Counted from the first letter of the stretch, positions 38,901 to 47,780 are shown. The stretch: DNA of 64,000 nucleotides from an uncultured Pontibacter sp. (GCF_947499215.1 NZ_CANMNI010000001.1:310001-374000), one strand, 5' to 3'. The notes: a model not told the origin generated them from the letters alone. Translations and numbers: made by a program.

Positions 38901-40108
38901 GCGAGGACCAAACCCTCCAAGCTTACGAAGACCTTAAGAAAGCGGAAGAGAATCTTACGGTACTCAACAACCAGCTAGAGCGCATTGTGCAGGAAAGAAC
39001 CCGCGAACTGGCCTCCAGTGAAGAGCGTTTTCGCCTTGTTTCTATGGCCACCAACGATGTGGTATGGGACTGGAACTTGGCAGCCAATACGATCTGGTGG
39101 AGCGACGGCCTGCAGAAAATGCTGGGTTACGATGAGTCAGAAATGGAAGGCGGACTGGAGTCTTGGTTCTCGAAGCTGCACCCGGATGACCGTCAGGCAG
39201 TGGACAAGGGCATTAACCAAACCATCAACCAGAGCAAGGAGCAGTGGACTGGCGAATACCGCATCCAGCACAAGGAAGGATACTATGTGTATGTGTCCAA
39301 TAGGGCCTATGTACTCTATAATGAGTATGGCGTGCCTTACCGTATGATCGGTTCTTTCATTGACCTGTCTGATCTCAAGCTGGCACAGGAGGAATTGCAG
39401 CAGACAAACGAGCACCTGCTGCGAGTGATCGAGGATCTGGACACCTTTGTGTATACCGCTTCGCACGACTTGAAATCACCAATCGCCAACATAGAGGGCC
39501 TGATGCTCGTGCTGGAAGAACAGATACAGGAAGCTGACCCGCTGCCGGGTGAGCCGACTGATCCCCTCTTTGTAATGATCAAGGACTCCATTATGCGTTT
39601 TAAAAACGTGATCAGGGACCTGACGGATATTGCCAAGGTACAGCGCGATGTGGATGGGGAAGCCGAACCGCTGCGCGTTGAATCGGTGTACGAAGAAGTG
39701 TATAAAGGCATAAAAGAAGAGGTAAAGCGCAAGAAAGCGGTTATTGAGGCGGACTTTGAGGATGCCCCTGAAATCAGTTTCTCTAAAAAGAACCTGCACA
39801 GCATCCTGTATAACCTGATGAGCAATGCACTCAAATACAGTTCCCCAGACCGAAGGCCGCACGTGAAAATAAAGAGCACCACGAAAGGAAACAAAGTGGT
39901 GCTAACCGTGGAGGATAATGGCCTAGGTATAAGCGAAGAGAATCAGCGCAAAATGTTCACCCTGTTCAAGCGCTTTCACTCGCATGTGGAGGGAACGGGC
40001 ATGGGCCTTTACATCGTCAAGCGCATTATGGACAACTCGGGCGGACAGATAAAAGTAGAAAGCGAACAAGATCAGGGAACGATCTTCACCCTAACATTCC
40101 CACAGTAA
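35996..40108 (+). CDS. CheB-CheR-PAS-histidine kinase fusion
   Basis: CheB GIGASAGGLEAI, IQHLSPDHKS, LSGTGTDGSKG; CheR VAACSTGEEVYSLAI, ITCRNMLIYL; coiled coil; PAS repeats; SHDLKSPIANIEGL; NLMSNALKYSS; GTGMGLYIVKRIM. Confidence 0.97.
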   Translation: MLQQAPNHKAQKVSPKPADHYLVGIGASAGGLEAIHKVFDHFPSNSSFSFVIIQHLSPDHKSLMAELLSKHTQMQVREAEDNMFTRPNCVYVLPSGKQLSLQNGRLRLTEKPRNREPNFAIDSFFESLAVDRGAYAIAVVLSGTGTDGSKGIRAIKQAGGLVVVQDPKSAKFDGMPRSAIDTGDVDFVLPAEQIPHEIMEYTRRTPLVKSIIENGKKKEESSNDEAVLKKILELVCTHTQIDFNNYKTPTLSRRIHKRMQSLNLDSMQAYLNHLYEDPAEIKVLCQEFFINVTSFFRDPEAFRLLEQEVIPKIISEKEEGELIKVWVAACSTGEEVYSLAILFKEAFQKLGSNAEVKLFATDIDQKALQKASRGTYPASIAKFVSQERLDRFFQRSGSKYVVSDAIRKLVIFAQHDLQKDPPFSKIDLITCRNMLIYLNPTLQHKVLSLFPYALNMGGYLMLGPSEHMGDMQEYFKEKDRKWKLFQKVKDRSSLQRSYGVSEYNTTSMQQSQASQYKTIQLNRYNEAFMDALAEDFKVTALYVDANYQLLHGIGDINRFLKFPDKRLHFNLIKMVPEELAVVLSVGIRKAIKTNKSVASRQVAVKFDKKEKLVLTSVRPVTIDKGQPPVILVLLQEMGEVNPIPKISDITHVSDADYYQQLTSLESELRETRENLQMTVQDLSTTNEELQSSNEELMSSNEELQSSNEEMQSLNEELHTVNSEHQLKIKELQELNEDLDNYFRSSNIGQLFIDHNLEVRKYTPSLEQLVNIIGGDIGRPVYHLSHNLKYDRLFDDIRHVNNTSQEIEQEVETEKGRYFLMRIIPYLKRDGNKDGVVVSFVDVTTLKTLSSVVQGVLDSSLNNIMAMKVERDDKNQIRDLCWSLLNKKAEELIGESSANLLNRSVTSTIATLRESGLYRKFAHVVETGTPLHIEQYLSFGKHKAWYEIAAVKMGDGLTVTMADITDKKNSEDQTLQAYEDLKKAEENLTVLNNQLERIVQERTRELASSEERFRLVSMATNDVVWDWNLAANTIWWSDGLQKMLGYDESEMEGGLESWFSKLHPDDRQAVDKGINQTINQSKEQWTGEYRIQHKEGYYVYVSNRAYVLYNEYGVPYRMIGSFIDLSDLKLAQEELQQTNEHLLRVIEDLDTFVYTASHDLKSPIANIEGLMLVLEEQIQEADPLPGEPTDPLFVMIKDSIMRFKNVIRDLTDIAKVQRDVDGEAEPLRVESVYEEVYKGIKEEVKRKKAVIEADFEDAPEISFSKKNLHSILYNLMSNALKYSSPDRRPHVKIKSTTKGNKVVLTVEDNGLGISEENQRKMFTLFKRFHSHVEGTGMGLYIVKRIMDNSGGQIKVESEQDQGTIFTLTFPQ

Positions 40109-40109
40109 T

Positions 40110-40406
40110 ATGTATATAGCCATGAGTCAGTTTGAGGTCGCCAACGGAATGGCGGCCGATGTGAAGGAAGCGTTTGTTAACAGACCCCACATGGTCGACA
40201 GCGAGAAGGGCTTTCTGGGCATGAAAGTTTTCACGCCGCAGGAGAATGAGAACGAGTTCTGGGTGATGACCACGTGGACAGATGAAACCAGCTACAGAGA
40301 GTGGTACAAGCAGCACATGAAGGAGTCGCACCAAGGTATACCGAAAGGCCTCAAACTAGTACCCGGCAGCCTGAAAGTGCGCTTTTTTGATTTGGTGAGC
40401 CACTGA
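40110..40406 (+). CDS. ABM-superfamily (IsdG/HmoA-like) putative heme-degrading monooxygenase
   Basis: 98 aa; EAFVNRPHMVDSEKGFLGMKVFTP...WVMTTWTDETSYREWYKQHMKESHQG pattern; 1 bp after upstream stop. Confidence 0.75.
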   Translation: MYIAMSQFEVANGMAADVKEAFVNRPHMVDSEKGFLGMKVFTPQENENEFWVMTTWTDETSYREWYKQHMKESHQGIPKGLKLVPGSLKVRFFDLVSH

Positions 40407-40459
40407 ATCCTTTTTTTGTCGTAGGTAAGCAAAAAGCGATCACCCTTATACCTTACAAG

Positions 40460-40963
40460 ATGACTTTTTCCTCTTCCAGACCGGTTGACCTACTCTTAGA
40501 TGCAGCACGCCGTGGCGACCTTACCGCACTCAAAAAACTAATAGACGAGGGAGCGAACGTAAATGAACCGGGTCCGCGCGGCTTCACACCGCTCATCATC
40601 GCCACTTATAACAACCAGCCTGCTGCGGCCCGAATGCTGCTGGAGGCAGGAGCCAATGTAAACGCACAGGATGCAGCCGGCAACACCGCCCTGATGGGAC
40701 AGTGTTTTAATGGCTACGAGGGTATAGCCGAACTCCTGCTGGAGCATGGCGCTAAGCTCGATGTGCAGAACGGAAGCGGCGCTACCGGTCTGATGTTTGC
40801 CACTATGTACGGCTGCAACACTATGGTGAAGTTCATGCTCGAACAAGGCGCCAACACGGAGATCCGCGATAGCAACGGCCTTACTGCGCAGCAACTGGCT
40901 TCACAAGTAGGCAACGATGAGGCCCTGCAACTGTTTGCCGCCTCTGCCAAAAGCGAGTCCTGA
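40460..40963 (+). CDS. Ankyrin-repeat protein
   Basis: Four ankyrin-like repeats: RGFTPLIIATYNNQPAAARMLLEAGANVN, AGNTALMGQCFNGYEGIAELLLEHGAKLD. Confidence 0.95.
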   Translation: MTFSSSRPVDLLLDAARRGDLTALKKLIDEGANVNEPGPRGFTPLIIATYNNQPAAARMLLEAGANVNAQDAAGNTALMGQCFNGYEGIAELLLEHGAKLDVQNGSGATGLMFATMYGCNTMVKFMLEQGANTEIRDSNGLTAQQLASQVGNDEALQLFAASAKSES

Positions 40964-40999
40964 TACATTTCTCCTGAAGATTTCCCAACTTGCGGCTAC

Positions 41000-43546
41000 A
41001 TGACGTACGCTGCTCCCATACCTGAACTACCAAACCTGCCCGTAACAGAGGCCCTGCCAAGGCTTTTGCAGGCGCTCCAAACCGATAACCGCGCTGTGCT
41101 GGAGGCGCCTCCGGGCGCAGGCAAGACCACGCTCGTACCACTGGCCCTGCTCAGTGCGGATTGGCGGCAGGACGGAAAAATTCTGGTGCTGGAGCCCCGG
41201 CGACTGGCTACCCGCGCCGCCGCGCAGCGTATGGCAGATCTCCTCGGCGAACCGCTCGGGCAGACAGTCGGCTATTGGGTGCGTATGGAGCATGTCGTGT
41301 CAGGCCGCACACGGGTGGAGGTCGTGACGGAGGGTATACTCACCCGCATGCTGCAGGAAGACCCCGCCTTGGAAGGTGTGGCCGCTGTCATCTTCGATGA
41401 GTTTCACGAACGCAGTCTGCAGGCCGACCTCGGCTTGGCCCTTGCCTTGGACGCCCAAGCTGTGCTGCGTCCTGACTTGCGCATTCTGATCATGAGTGCT
41501 ACCCTCGATGCAGCCGGTATCGGCAAGTGGCTGCAGGCCCCGATAATCCGAAGTGAGGGTCGTCTGTACCCTGTCGAAACGCATTACCTCTCTCCCGCTG
41601 AAGTAGCCGCCGCCGGTAGTCGTCCCGCAGAGCGCCTGAGCAACCTAGTGCCCAAAACAATTCGCAAAGCCCTGACGGAAGAACCGGAAGGCGACGTGCT
41701 CGTCTTTCTGCCGGGTATGGGCGAAATGCGCCGCGTAGCGGAGCAATTGGAGGACAGACTGCCTGCCACTACCGATCTGCACCTGCTGCACGGCGACTTG
41801 GCACTCTCCCGCCAGATAGCCGCCATACAGCCCGCCCCTGCCGGACGCCGAAAGGTGGTGCTGGCCACCAGCATCGCTGAAACCAGCTTAACGATAGAGG
41901 GCGTGAAAATCGTGGTGGACGGTGGCTTTGCCCGTATGCCCCGCTTCATACCACGTACCGGCCTAACTACACTAGTCACCACTCCTGTTTCAAAAGCCGC
42001 CGCTGACCAGCGCCGTGGTCGTGCCGGCCGACTGGGTCCGGGCGTTTGCTACCGTCTCTGGTCTACAGCAGACCAGCTACAGCTTCCCGAGCGGCAGGAC
42101 CCGGAGGTATGCGAAGCCGATTTAGCAGGCTTGGCTCTTGAGCTGGCTATCTGGGGTATACAGGACGCTAACACGCTGCAATGGCTCGACAATCCGCCTA
42201 CCGCTGCGCTTTCTCTTGCCCGAGCCCTCCTACTCGGACTAGAGGCCATCGACGCCAAAGGCCATGCGACAGCCCACGGCAAAGCTATTGCCTCGATGGG
42301 TTTGAGTCCTAGGTTGGGACACTTGGTGATCCGGGGCCGCGAACTCGGTCTTACCGAAACAGCCTGCGCCATGGCCGCCCTGTTGGCCGAGCGCGACATT
42401 ATCAAATCGCAACATATACCGGCCGGTGCCCCCCTGCCCGATCTGGTTTTGCGACTAGAGATGCTCAGCGGGAAACGACCGCCTATACCCGGCTTCTCAA
42501 GAGATGAAAACGCCTTGCGACGCGTGCAGGAACAGGCGCAGCACCTGCGGCAGCGTCTGCGCGAACCCAAAGGCAGCATACAACCCCATGCAGCGGGCAT
42601 ACTCACCGCACTGGCCTACCCCGATCGGCTGGCCCAGCGCGAGAGTTCGGGACGGGTGCGTCTCATCACGGGCCAGCGCGCTAGCCTGTCGACTGAGCTT
42701 TTCGGCGAAGCGGACTACTACGGCATCGCTCATTTAGACACCGGGCAGCATCCACGCATCCTGCTGGCGGCTCCGCTCTCCAAAGAGGAAGTGCTTGAGC
42801 ACTTTCATGCGCAGCTGGAAACGAAAGAAGAAGTGCGCTGGGATAGCACCACAGAACGGGTAGTAGCCCGTCGCATCACAACACTCGGAGCACTGTTATT
42901 GGAGGAGAAAAACATTGCGAATCCGAATCAAGAACAGGTAACCGAAGCGCTCATGCAGGCACTGCGAAGTAGAGGTATAAATCGTCTGCCATGGACAGAT
43001 GATGCACTTCGCACCCGGCAACGACTTGCTTTTCTGCGGGAGTTCGCACCCGCAGATTGGCCCGACGTATCAGACGAGGTCTTGGAAGAAACTATGAACG
43101 AATGGCTGCAACCGCATTTGGCCGGCCTACGCAGTCTTGATCAAATTGCCCGCTTGGATTTGAACCAGATACTGCTCTCCCTCCTGTCATGGGAACAGCA
43201 ACAGGATATGAACCGACTCGCCCCGACCCATCTGGAGGTACCAAGTGGCTCCCGCATCGCGCTTGATTACACCGATCCTACCACGCCCGTACTGGCTGTC
43301 CGTTTACAGGAAGTATTCGGGCTACTGGATACCCCACGCATTGTAGATGGGAAAGTACCGCTGCTGCTGCACTTGCTATCGCCAGCGTCGCGGCCCGTGC
43401 AGGTTACGCGCGACTTGCGCAGCTTCTGGAGTACGGGCTATTTTGACGTGCGCAAAGACCTGCGCGGTCGCTATCCTAAGCATCATTGGCCCGAAGACCC
43501 GCTTACGGCTCCCCCGACGAGAAGTATTAAAAGGAAAACCTCCTAG
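41000..43546 (+). CDS. hrpB: ATP-dependent helicase HrpB
   Basis: EAPPGAGKTTLVPLALL; DEFHERSLQADLGLAL; ATSIAETSLTIEGVKIVVDGG; QRRGRAGR; HrpB C-terminal domain. Confidence 0.97.
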   Translation: MTYAAPIPELPNLPVTEALPRLLQALQTDNRAVLEAPPGAGKTTLVPLALLSADWRQDGKILVLEPRRLATRAAAQRMADLLGEPLGQTVGYWVRMEHVVSGRTRVEVVTEGILTRMLQEDPALEGVAAVIFDEFHERSLQADLGLALALDAQAVLRPDLRILIMSATLDAAGIGKWLQAPIIRSEGRLYPVETHYLSPAEVAAAGSRPAERLSNLVPKTIRKALTEEPEGDVLVFLPGMGEMRRVAEQLEDRLPATTDLHLLHGDLALSRQIAAIQPAPAGRRKVVLATSIAETSLTIEGVKIVVDGGFARMPRFIPRTGLTTLVTTPVSKAAADQRRGRAGRLGPGVCYRLWSTADQLQLPERQDPEVCEADLAGLALELAIWGIQDANTLQWLDNPPTAALSLARALLLGLEAIDAKGHATAHGKAIASMGLSPRLGHLVIRGRELGLTETACAMAALLAERDIIKSQHIPAGAPLPDLVLRLEMLSGKRPPIPGFSRDENALRRVQEQAQHLRQRLREPKGSIQPHAAGILTALAYPDRLAQRESSGRVRLITGQRASLSTELFGEADYYGIAHLDTGQHPRILLAAPLSKEEVLEHFHAQLETKEEVRWDSTTERVVARRITTLGALLLEEKNIANPNQEQVTEALMQALRSRGINRLPWTDDALRTRQRLAFLREFAPADWPDVSDEVLEETMNEWLQPHLAGLRSLDQIARLDLNQILLSLLSWEQQQDMNRLAPTHLEVPSGSRIALDYTDPTTPVLAVRLQEVFGLLDTPRIVDGKVPLLLHLLSPASRPVQVTRDLRSFWSTGYFDVRKDLRGRYPKHHWPEDPLTAPPTRSIKRKTS

Positions 43547-43603
43547 GGTATACCTGATAAAGCAGCTTTTAACGAAGGCCCTTTAAAATTATTTTTAAAA
43601 CAT

Positions 43604-43632
43604 TGTAACCCCCTTTCAAACAGCTCCGTATA
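43604..43632 (+). promoter_or_regulatory. Putative ECF-sigma promoter (TGTAACC-N16-CGTATA), copy 1
   Basis: Same two boxes and identical 16-nt spacer as at 54978-55006. Confidence 0.6.
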
Positions 43633-43638
43633 AAAGAA

Positions 43639-43720
43639 CGGCTAAAAGTTGAAAAGTTAATTGTTACAAACTAATCTTTTCAATAGAGAAAAGGACTCCT
43701 TAAAAGAGTCCTTTTCTTAT
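43639..43720 (+). ncRNA. Putative small RNA, copy 1
   Basis: Hairpin ttgaaaag(43649-43656)/cttttcaa(43676-43683), then terminator; conserved element 43627-43685 is 58/59 identical to 55001-55059. Confidence 0.55.
43688..43720 (+). terminator. Rho-independent terminator of putative sRNA copy 1
   Basis: 11-bp perfect stem gaaaaggactc/gagtccttttc followed by T-rich tract. Confidence 0.85.
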
Positions 43721-43932
43721 TTAAGACGGGTTCATGTTTGTAAAGTATCGGCAATTAGAGTAGAGACAACTTTAATGCAGCAGGTCGATTATTGTATTTC
43801 TAGGAATAGACAATAGTTATTAATTATTGATTTATAACCTTTTAAAACAATAAACTCGTATACAAGTTAGAATATTACAAAAAAAATAATTTTTGCAATT
43901 GGATTTAATCTAGAACCATAAAAAATAAAACC

Positions 43933-44145
43933 ATGAAAAAAGTAATGTATATCGGAGTTATCGCACTTGGAACACTAGGTATGGTAGCTTGCGACAGTGG
44001 AACAACCACAACTACTGACAGCGACGAAAGAGTAATCGACACGGATACTGTTTCAACTGAGTATGAAGTAGAAAGAACAACAGTAGAAACTGATACGACA
44101 GTGGAAACAGAAACTGTTGATATAGAAAATGAAAACCGTCAATAG
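43933..44145 (+). CDS. Small Thr/Glu/Asp-rich lipoprotein
   Basis: Lipobox MKKVMYIGVIALGTLGMVAC; acidic low-complexity C-terminus. Confidence 0.75.
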   Translation: MKKVMYIGVIALGTLGMVACDSGTTTTTDSDERVIDTDTVSTEYEVERTTVETDTTVETETVDIENENRQ

Positions 44146-44224
44146 ATAGGAAGATAAATTCAAAGCAAAGCCAATTTGCTTGAAAGCAGAAGAGCTGGTC
44201 ATTATTTGGCCAGCTCTTCTGTGT

Positions 44225-44872
44225 TTATTCCCCCAGTGTTCCGACCTTCGGCAGGATTTGAATGACAAATCGCCGATCCCGGGCATCGCCGGTCCTGCCG
44301 GCTCCCTCAAAACCGCTGCCCGCAGCGACCAGTTCGATCCGGTCTTTCGGAAACTTGATGCCCGAGCTCTGCCAGAATTTCATAAGTGCCACTGCCCTTT
44401 TGTAGCTCAGTTCCAGTGCATACTCCCGCTCTGTGATATTGCGCGGGTCACCTTTGGGATAACTGGCGGCTCGCCCATCAATCACGATCAGGTATTTTAC
44501 GTCTTCGTCGTCAATGGAATTGATCACTTGGCTCAGGTTTTCACCGGCACGACGCAGAGGGCCAAGCGCGCGCTGCGGTATCTCGGCACGGCTCTGTTGG
44601 AAGAGCACATCTACTAGCAGTTCGTGCCGTTTGTGCCTTTCATTATACTGGAAATAGCGTTCGTCCAGTCGGCTCAAAGCCGACTTTATCTCATCCAGTT
44701 TTTTCTTCTCCTCTAACTCCACTTCGAGGCGGGCTAATGTCTGCTGGTTTTCGAGCGCCTTGTCCTGAAACAGCTTAAAACTCAGCACAAACAGCACGAG
44801 CATCACGAGGAAGAGTACCGTCATGAGATCTACATAGCTCGGCCAGAAAAAATCGCGGCTTTCCTTGCTCAT
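44225..44872 (-). CDS. MotB/ZorB-like OmpA-domain membrane protein
   Basis: N-terminal TM WPSYVDLMTVLFLVMLVLFVLSF with MotB-type Asp; coiled coil; OmpA-like C-terminus (YALELSYKRAVALMKFW, ELVAAGSGF, RDRRFVIQI). Confidence 0.85.
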   Translation of the reverse strand: MSKESRDFFWPSYVDLMTVLFLVMLVLFVLSFKLFQDKALENQQTLARLEVELEEKKKLDEIKSALSRLDERYFQYNERHKRHELLVDVLFQQSRAEIPQRALGPLRRAGENLSQVINSIDDEDVKYLIVIDGRAASYPKGDPRNITEREYALELSYKRAVALMKFWQSSGIKFPKDRIELVAAGSGFEGAGRTGDARDRRFVIQILPKVGTLGE

Positions 44873-44877
44873 GGCAC

Positions 44878-46647
44878 TTACCTCCTATTATTTTGCCCGC
44901 CGAACAACCTGCCCAATGCGGCTTTCAATGGCCCCGGTTCGGCTGCTTTTGCCATGTTCACGTTGAGCATGTGCAGTTGACGGAGCAACTGCTGCTGTAC
45001 CTGTGCATCGGCTTCCATCTTCTGCAACAGCTTTTCATTGGTCTGTCGGATTTCGTTGCTCAGCTGCTGTTGGGTGGTACCGAGCTGCTCTTGCTTTTGA
45101 CTCAGGTTCTCGAATGGACGCATGTAATCGACGATGCGCGCGTATACGTTGTCTTCGTTTAGTATCCGGAAATGCTCCTGCCACTTTTCGTAGGCATTTT
45201 GCGCATCGCGTTCCTGATGTTGCAGTCTCGCTTCCATCAACTCGGTCAGGCGCAGGGCCGCCTTGTCGAAATACTGCTCCACCCGTGACGCTATGTTTTG
45301 CAGATCCTGCTCATGGCGGCCAAAGAAATCGACCTGCCGCTGTATGGACTCATCGTGTTTCTGTAAATAACCCGGCACCTGATCGAAGCCTTCCTGTAGG
45401 CCGGTCAGGCGGCTAAGCACCTGCCCGATGTTGTGGGTCAGCTCCCCACCTTTCTGCACCGACTCGTTCAGGGCCACTTGGTACTGCAGGAAATTCTGGA
45501 AAAGTTGCTCGCTTTCTTTCAGCTTGTCAAACACCTGCAGGTTGGCGTTGGCCATTTGGGTAAAGCCGATCTCGTCGAGCTTGTGGATGAACTCCTTCTG
45601 AACGCGGATGTTTTCGGAAAGCGAATCCACGATCGGTCGGAAACCCAGTATTTTGTCGAGGAAGTCCTTGTTGAAGGAGTCAAGCACCGATTTGAGGTTG
45701 CCGAGACTTGCCGCCATATCGGAGTTAAGCTTGGGCAGCAGGTTGGTCTGCAAGAAGGTATAGTACTCGTTCTGCAAACGATCGCGTATACTGCGGGCGT
45801 TCTTCAACTGATGATTACCCAGCAAAGTCAGTAGCAAACCGAAAAAGCTACCCGCCATGGCAATGAGTACGCCGAACAAAAAGCTAGGAATGTTCTGATC
45901 TGTAATAAAAGAGGAACCAACGGCTATACCTTCCTCTGCCGCTTCGGCCGTTACCAAGCCGGTAAATACCAGACTGGATAGGCCGATAATAACACCCGAG
46001 AAGGTACCCAACAAACCGATGTAGAGAGGCGTGGCAACCGTGGACTGTACTTCACTATCCATGGCCTCAGAATAGCGCTCGGCCACGTCTTTGAGGATGT
46101 CGAAATCGGCTGCGGCCCCCTTGTTACGGCGAAGGTACTGGTTCGTACTATCAATGATCTTGGCAAAGGTTTCGGAGGGCTGCTGCACCTCAATGAGGTC
46201 TGTTGTAGCCGTACCCTTCCCGCCCGAGGTGCTGGTTTTCATCAGTGCTTCGGGATCGCCTTGCACCAAAAAGATATTCCCTCCTGCCAACATTTTGTCC
46301 AGCTTTTCGAGGGGCATGGAATAGCGCGGCACCGGACCGCCCTTGGCCTCTACCTGCAAAGTATCTTTCTCGACGGCCACCACACGTTTCACCGCGGGGT
46401 TGGAGGGCATATACTCCCGAAAAGGCTGTCCGTCCAGCACCGCCTTGCGCAGGTCTTCCGCTGACTGGCCTATACTGGCAGCCGGAGCCGCCTGTTCAAG
46501 CATTTGTTCCCGAAGAGAGAGGCGCTCAGCAGAGGGAAAAAGCTGCTCTATTTGCCTGATCCGGCTCCGGGTACCCCTGTAGATGTACAGTTGGTAGCCC
46601 AGAATAGCCAGTATCAGGATTGCCTCAAAAACAAAAATGCCTGCCAT
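44878..46647 (-). CDS. MotA/TolQ/ExbB-like membrane protein with long coiled-coil tail
   Basis: ATPLYIGLLGTFSGVIIGLSSLVFTG and GVLIAMAGSFFGLLLTLLGNHQLKNA; about 300 aa helical C-terminal region. Confidence 0.85.
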   Translation of the reverse strand: MAGIFVFEAILILAILGYQLYIYRGTRSRIRQIEQLFPSAERLSLREQMLEQAAPAASIGQSAEDLRKAVLDGQPFREYMPSNPAVKRVVAVEKDTLQVEAKGGPVPRYSMPLEKLDKMLAGGNIFLVQGDPEALMKTSTSGGKGTATTDLIEVQQPSETFAKIIDSTNQYLRRNKGAAADFDILKDVAERYSEAMDSEVQSTVATPLYIGLLGTFSGVIIGLSSLVFTGLVTAEAAEEGIAVGSSFITDQNIPSFLFGVLIAMAGSFFGLLLTLLGNHQLKNARSIRDRLQNEYYTFLQTNLLPKLNSDMAASLGNLKSVLDSFNKDFLDKILGFRPIVDSLSENIRVQKEFIHKLDEIGFTQMANANLQVFDKLKESEQLFQNFLQYQVALNESVQKGGELTHNIGQVLSRLTGLQEGFDQVPGYLQKHDESIQRQVDFFGRHEQDLQNIASRVEQYFDKAALRLTELMEARLQHQERDAQNAYEKWQEHFRILNEDNVYARIVDYMRPFENLSQKQEQLGTTQQQLSNEIRQTNEKLLQKMEADAQVQQQLLRQLHMLNVNMAKAAEPGPLKAALGRLFGGQNNRR

Positions 46648-46656
46648 GTAATGGGT

Positions 46657-47670
46657 TTACCTAAAATCGATGCGTGCTTTCTGTTCTATTTTCCAGCCAT
46701 TACCCACTTTAGCCAGCACGCCGTCGTGCTGCTGCACCACCTGACTGACCATGCGGTTGGAGGGTTTCTCAAAAGAGAAGGCGTTTTCGAGCCGGTCTAT
46801 ACCTTGCGAAATCACAAAAGCGTGATTGCCCGCCAAATTAAAACGGTAATAGGTCATATTGCCGCCATCTTTTGGAACATCTACTTCAATATAGCTATCA
46901 GAATCAGGCTGCTGCTGCAACTGATGCTGGCGTATCAAACCGTCTTCAGGTATAATCGCATAGGCTTTGCCCGGATTTGCAGGTGACTCTGAAGGAAATG
47001 GCTCATCTGCCGCAATAGGTGCGGAAGGTGCCGTCACGGTGCTGTTGGCACTAGCCGCCTCCTGCTCGAGTTCGTCCAGCAGGCTACCACCGGCTATTTC
47101 CAGATTAACGGGCGTAGAACCGCTCTCCTGATCCGTCTCTACCGATTGGCTGGCATCCCGTGGCTCATTGCGTCTGCGGTTATCCCGTTTAGGGCGTCGC
47201 TGCTGGCCTTCCTCCTGCTGCTGGGTATGCCGCTCCTGCGTAGTTCTGTCCTCCGGTGCCCTTTCCTGTGACTGCGGTGGCATGTCGGTAGACTGTCTTT
47301 CCCGCTGTCTTCGCTCCTGCTGTCTTTCCTGTGGCTGTTCATCTTGTTGGGTTCGTTCCTGTGGCTGTCTCTCAGACTTGCCCTTTTTGGAGCGTTGTTT
47401 CTGGCGCTCTTCGTGGCGTTGCTCCTGCTGCTCGTGGCGTTCCTGACGTGGTTGGTTCCGACGTCCGTCCTCTTGTGATTCCTCCGCGCTTCGGCGGCCA
47501 CGGCTGGAGTTGCCCTCCAATCTGCGGAGTCTCTCTTCCAGTATGTCAATGCGGTCTTTCTGTTTTTCGACCCGCTTGGTCATGATACGGTGCGAGCTGC
47601 TGGCTCGCAAAAAGGCAAAACCAGCCCCTACCAGTGCTATCAGACTTATTATTATGGCAATTGCATTCAT
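46657..47670 (-). CDS. Membrane-anchored protein with Arg/Glu/Gln-rich linker
   Basis: N-terminal TM, coiled coil, low-complexity RQE region, globular C-terminus. Confidence 0.8.
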   Translation of the reverse strand: MNAIAIIISLIALVGAGFAFLRASSSHRIMTKRVEKQKDRIDILEERLRRLEGNSSRGRRSAEESQEDGRRNQPRQERHEQQEQRHEERQKQRSKKGKSERQPQERTQQDEQPQERQQERRQRERQSTDMPPQSQERAPEDRTTQERHTQQQEEGQQRRPKRDNRRRNEPRDASQSVETDQESGSTPVNLEIAGGSLLDELEQEAASANSTVTAPSAPIAADEPFPSESPANPGKAYAIIPEDGLIRQHQLQQQPDSDSYIEVDVPKDGGNMTYYRFNLAGNHAFVISQGIDRLENAFSFEKPSNRMVSQVVQQHDGVLAKVGNGWKIEQKARIDFR

Positions 47671-47780
47671 TGTTTAGAGTATTATAAAGCGTTTGTTCTT
47701 TATGAATCAATTTTAAAAAGCCCAACCACCCCTTCCTGAAAGAAAAGGTGGCCGGAACAGGTATAGGATCTGTATCTCAA

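Noticed and set aside
47168-47585. Cys/Ser/Trp-rich plus-strand ORFs
   Set aside because: Antisense translation of the Arg/Glu/Gln-rich linker
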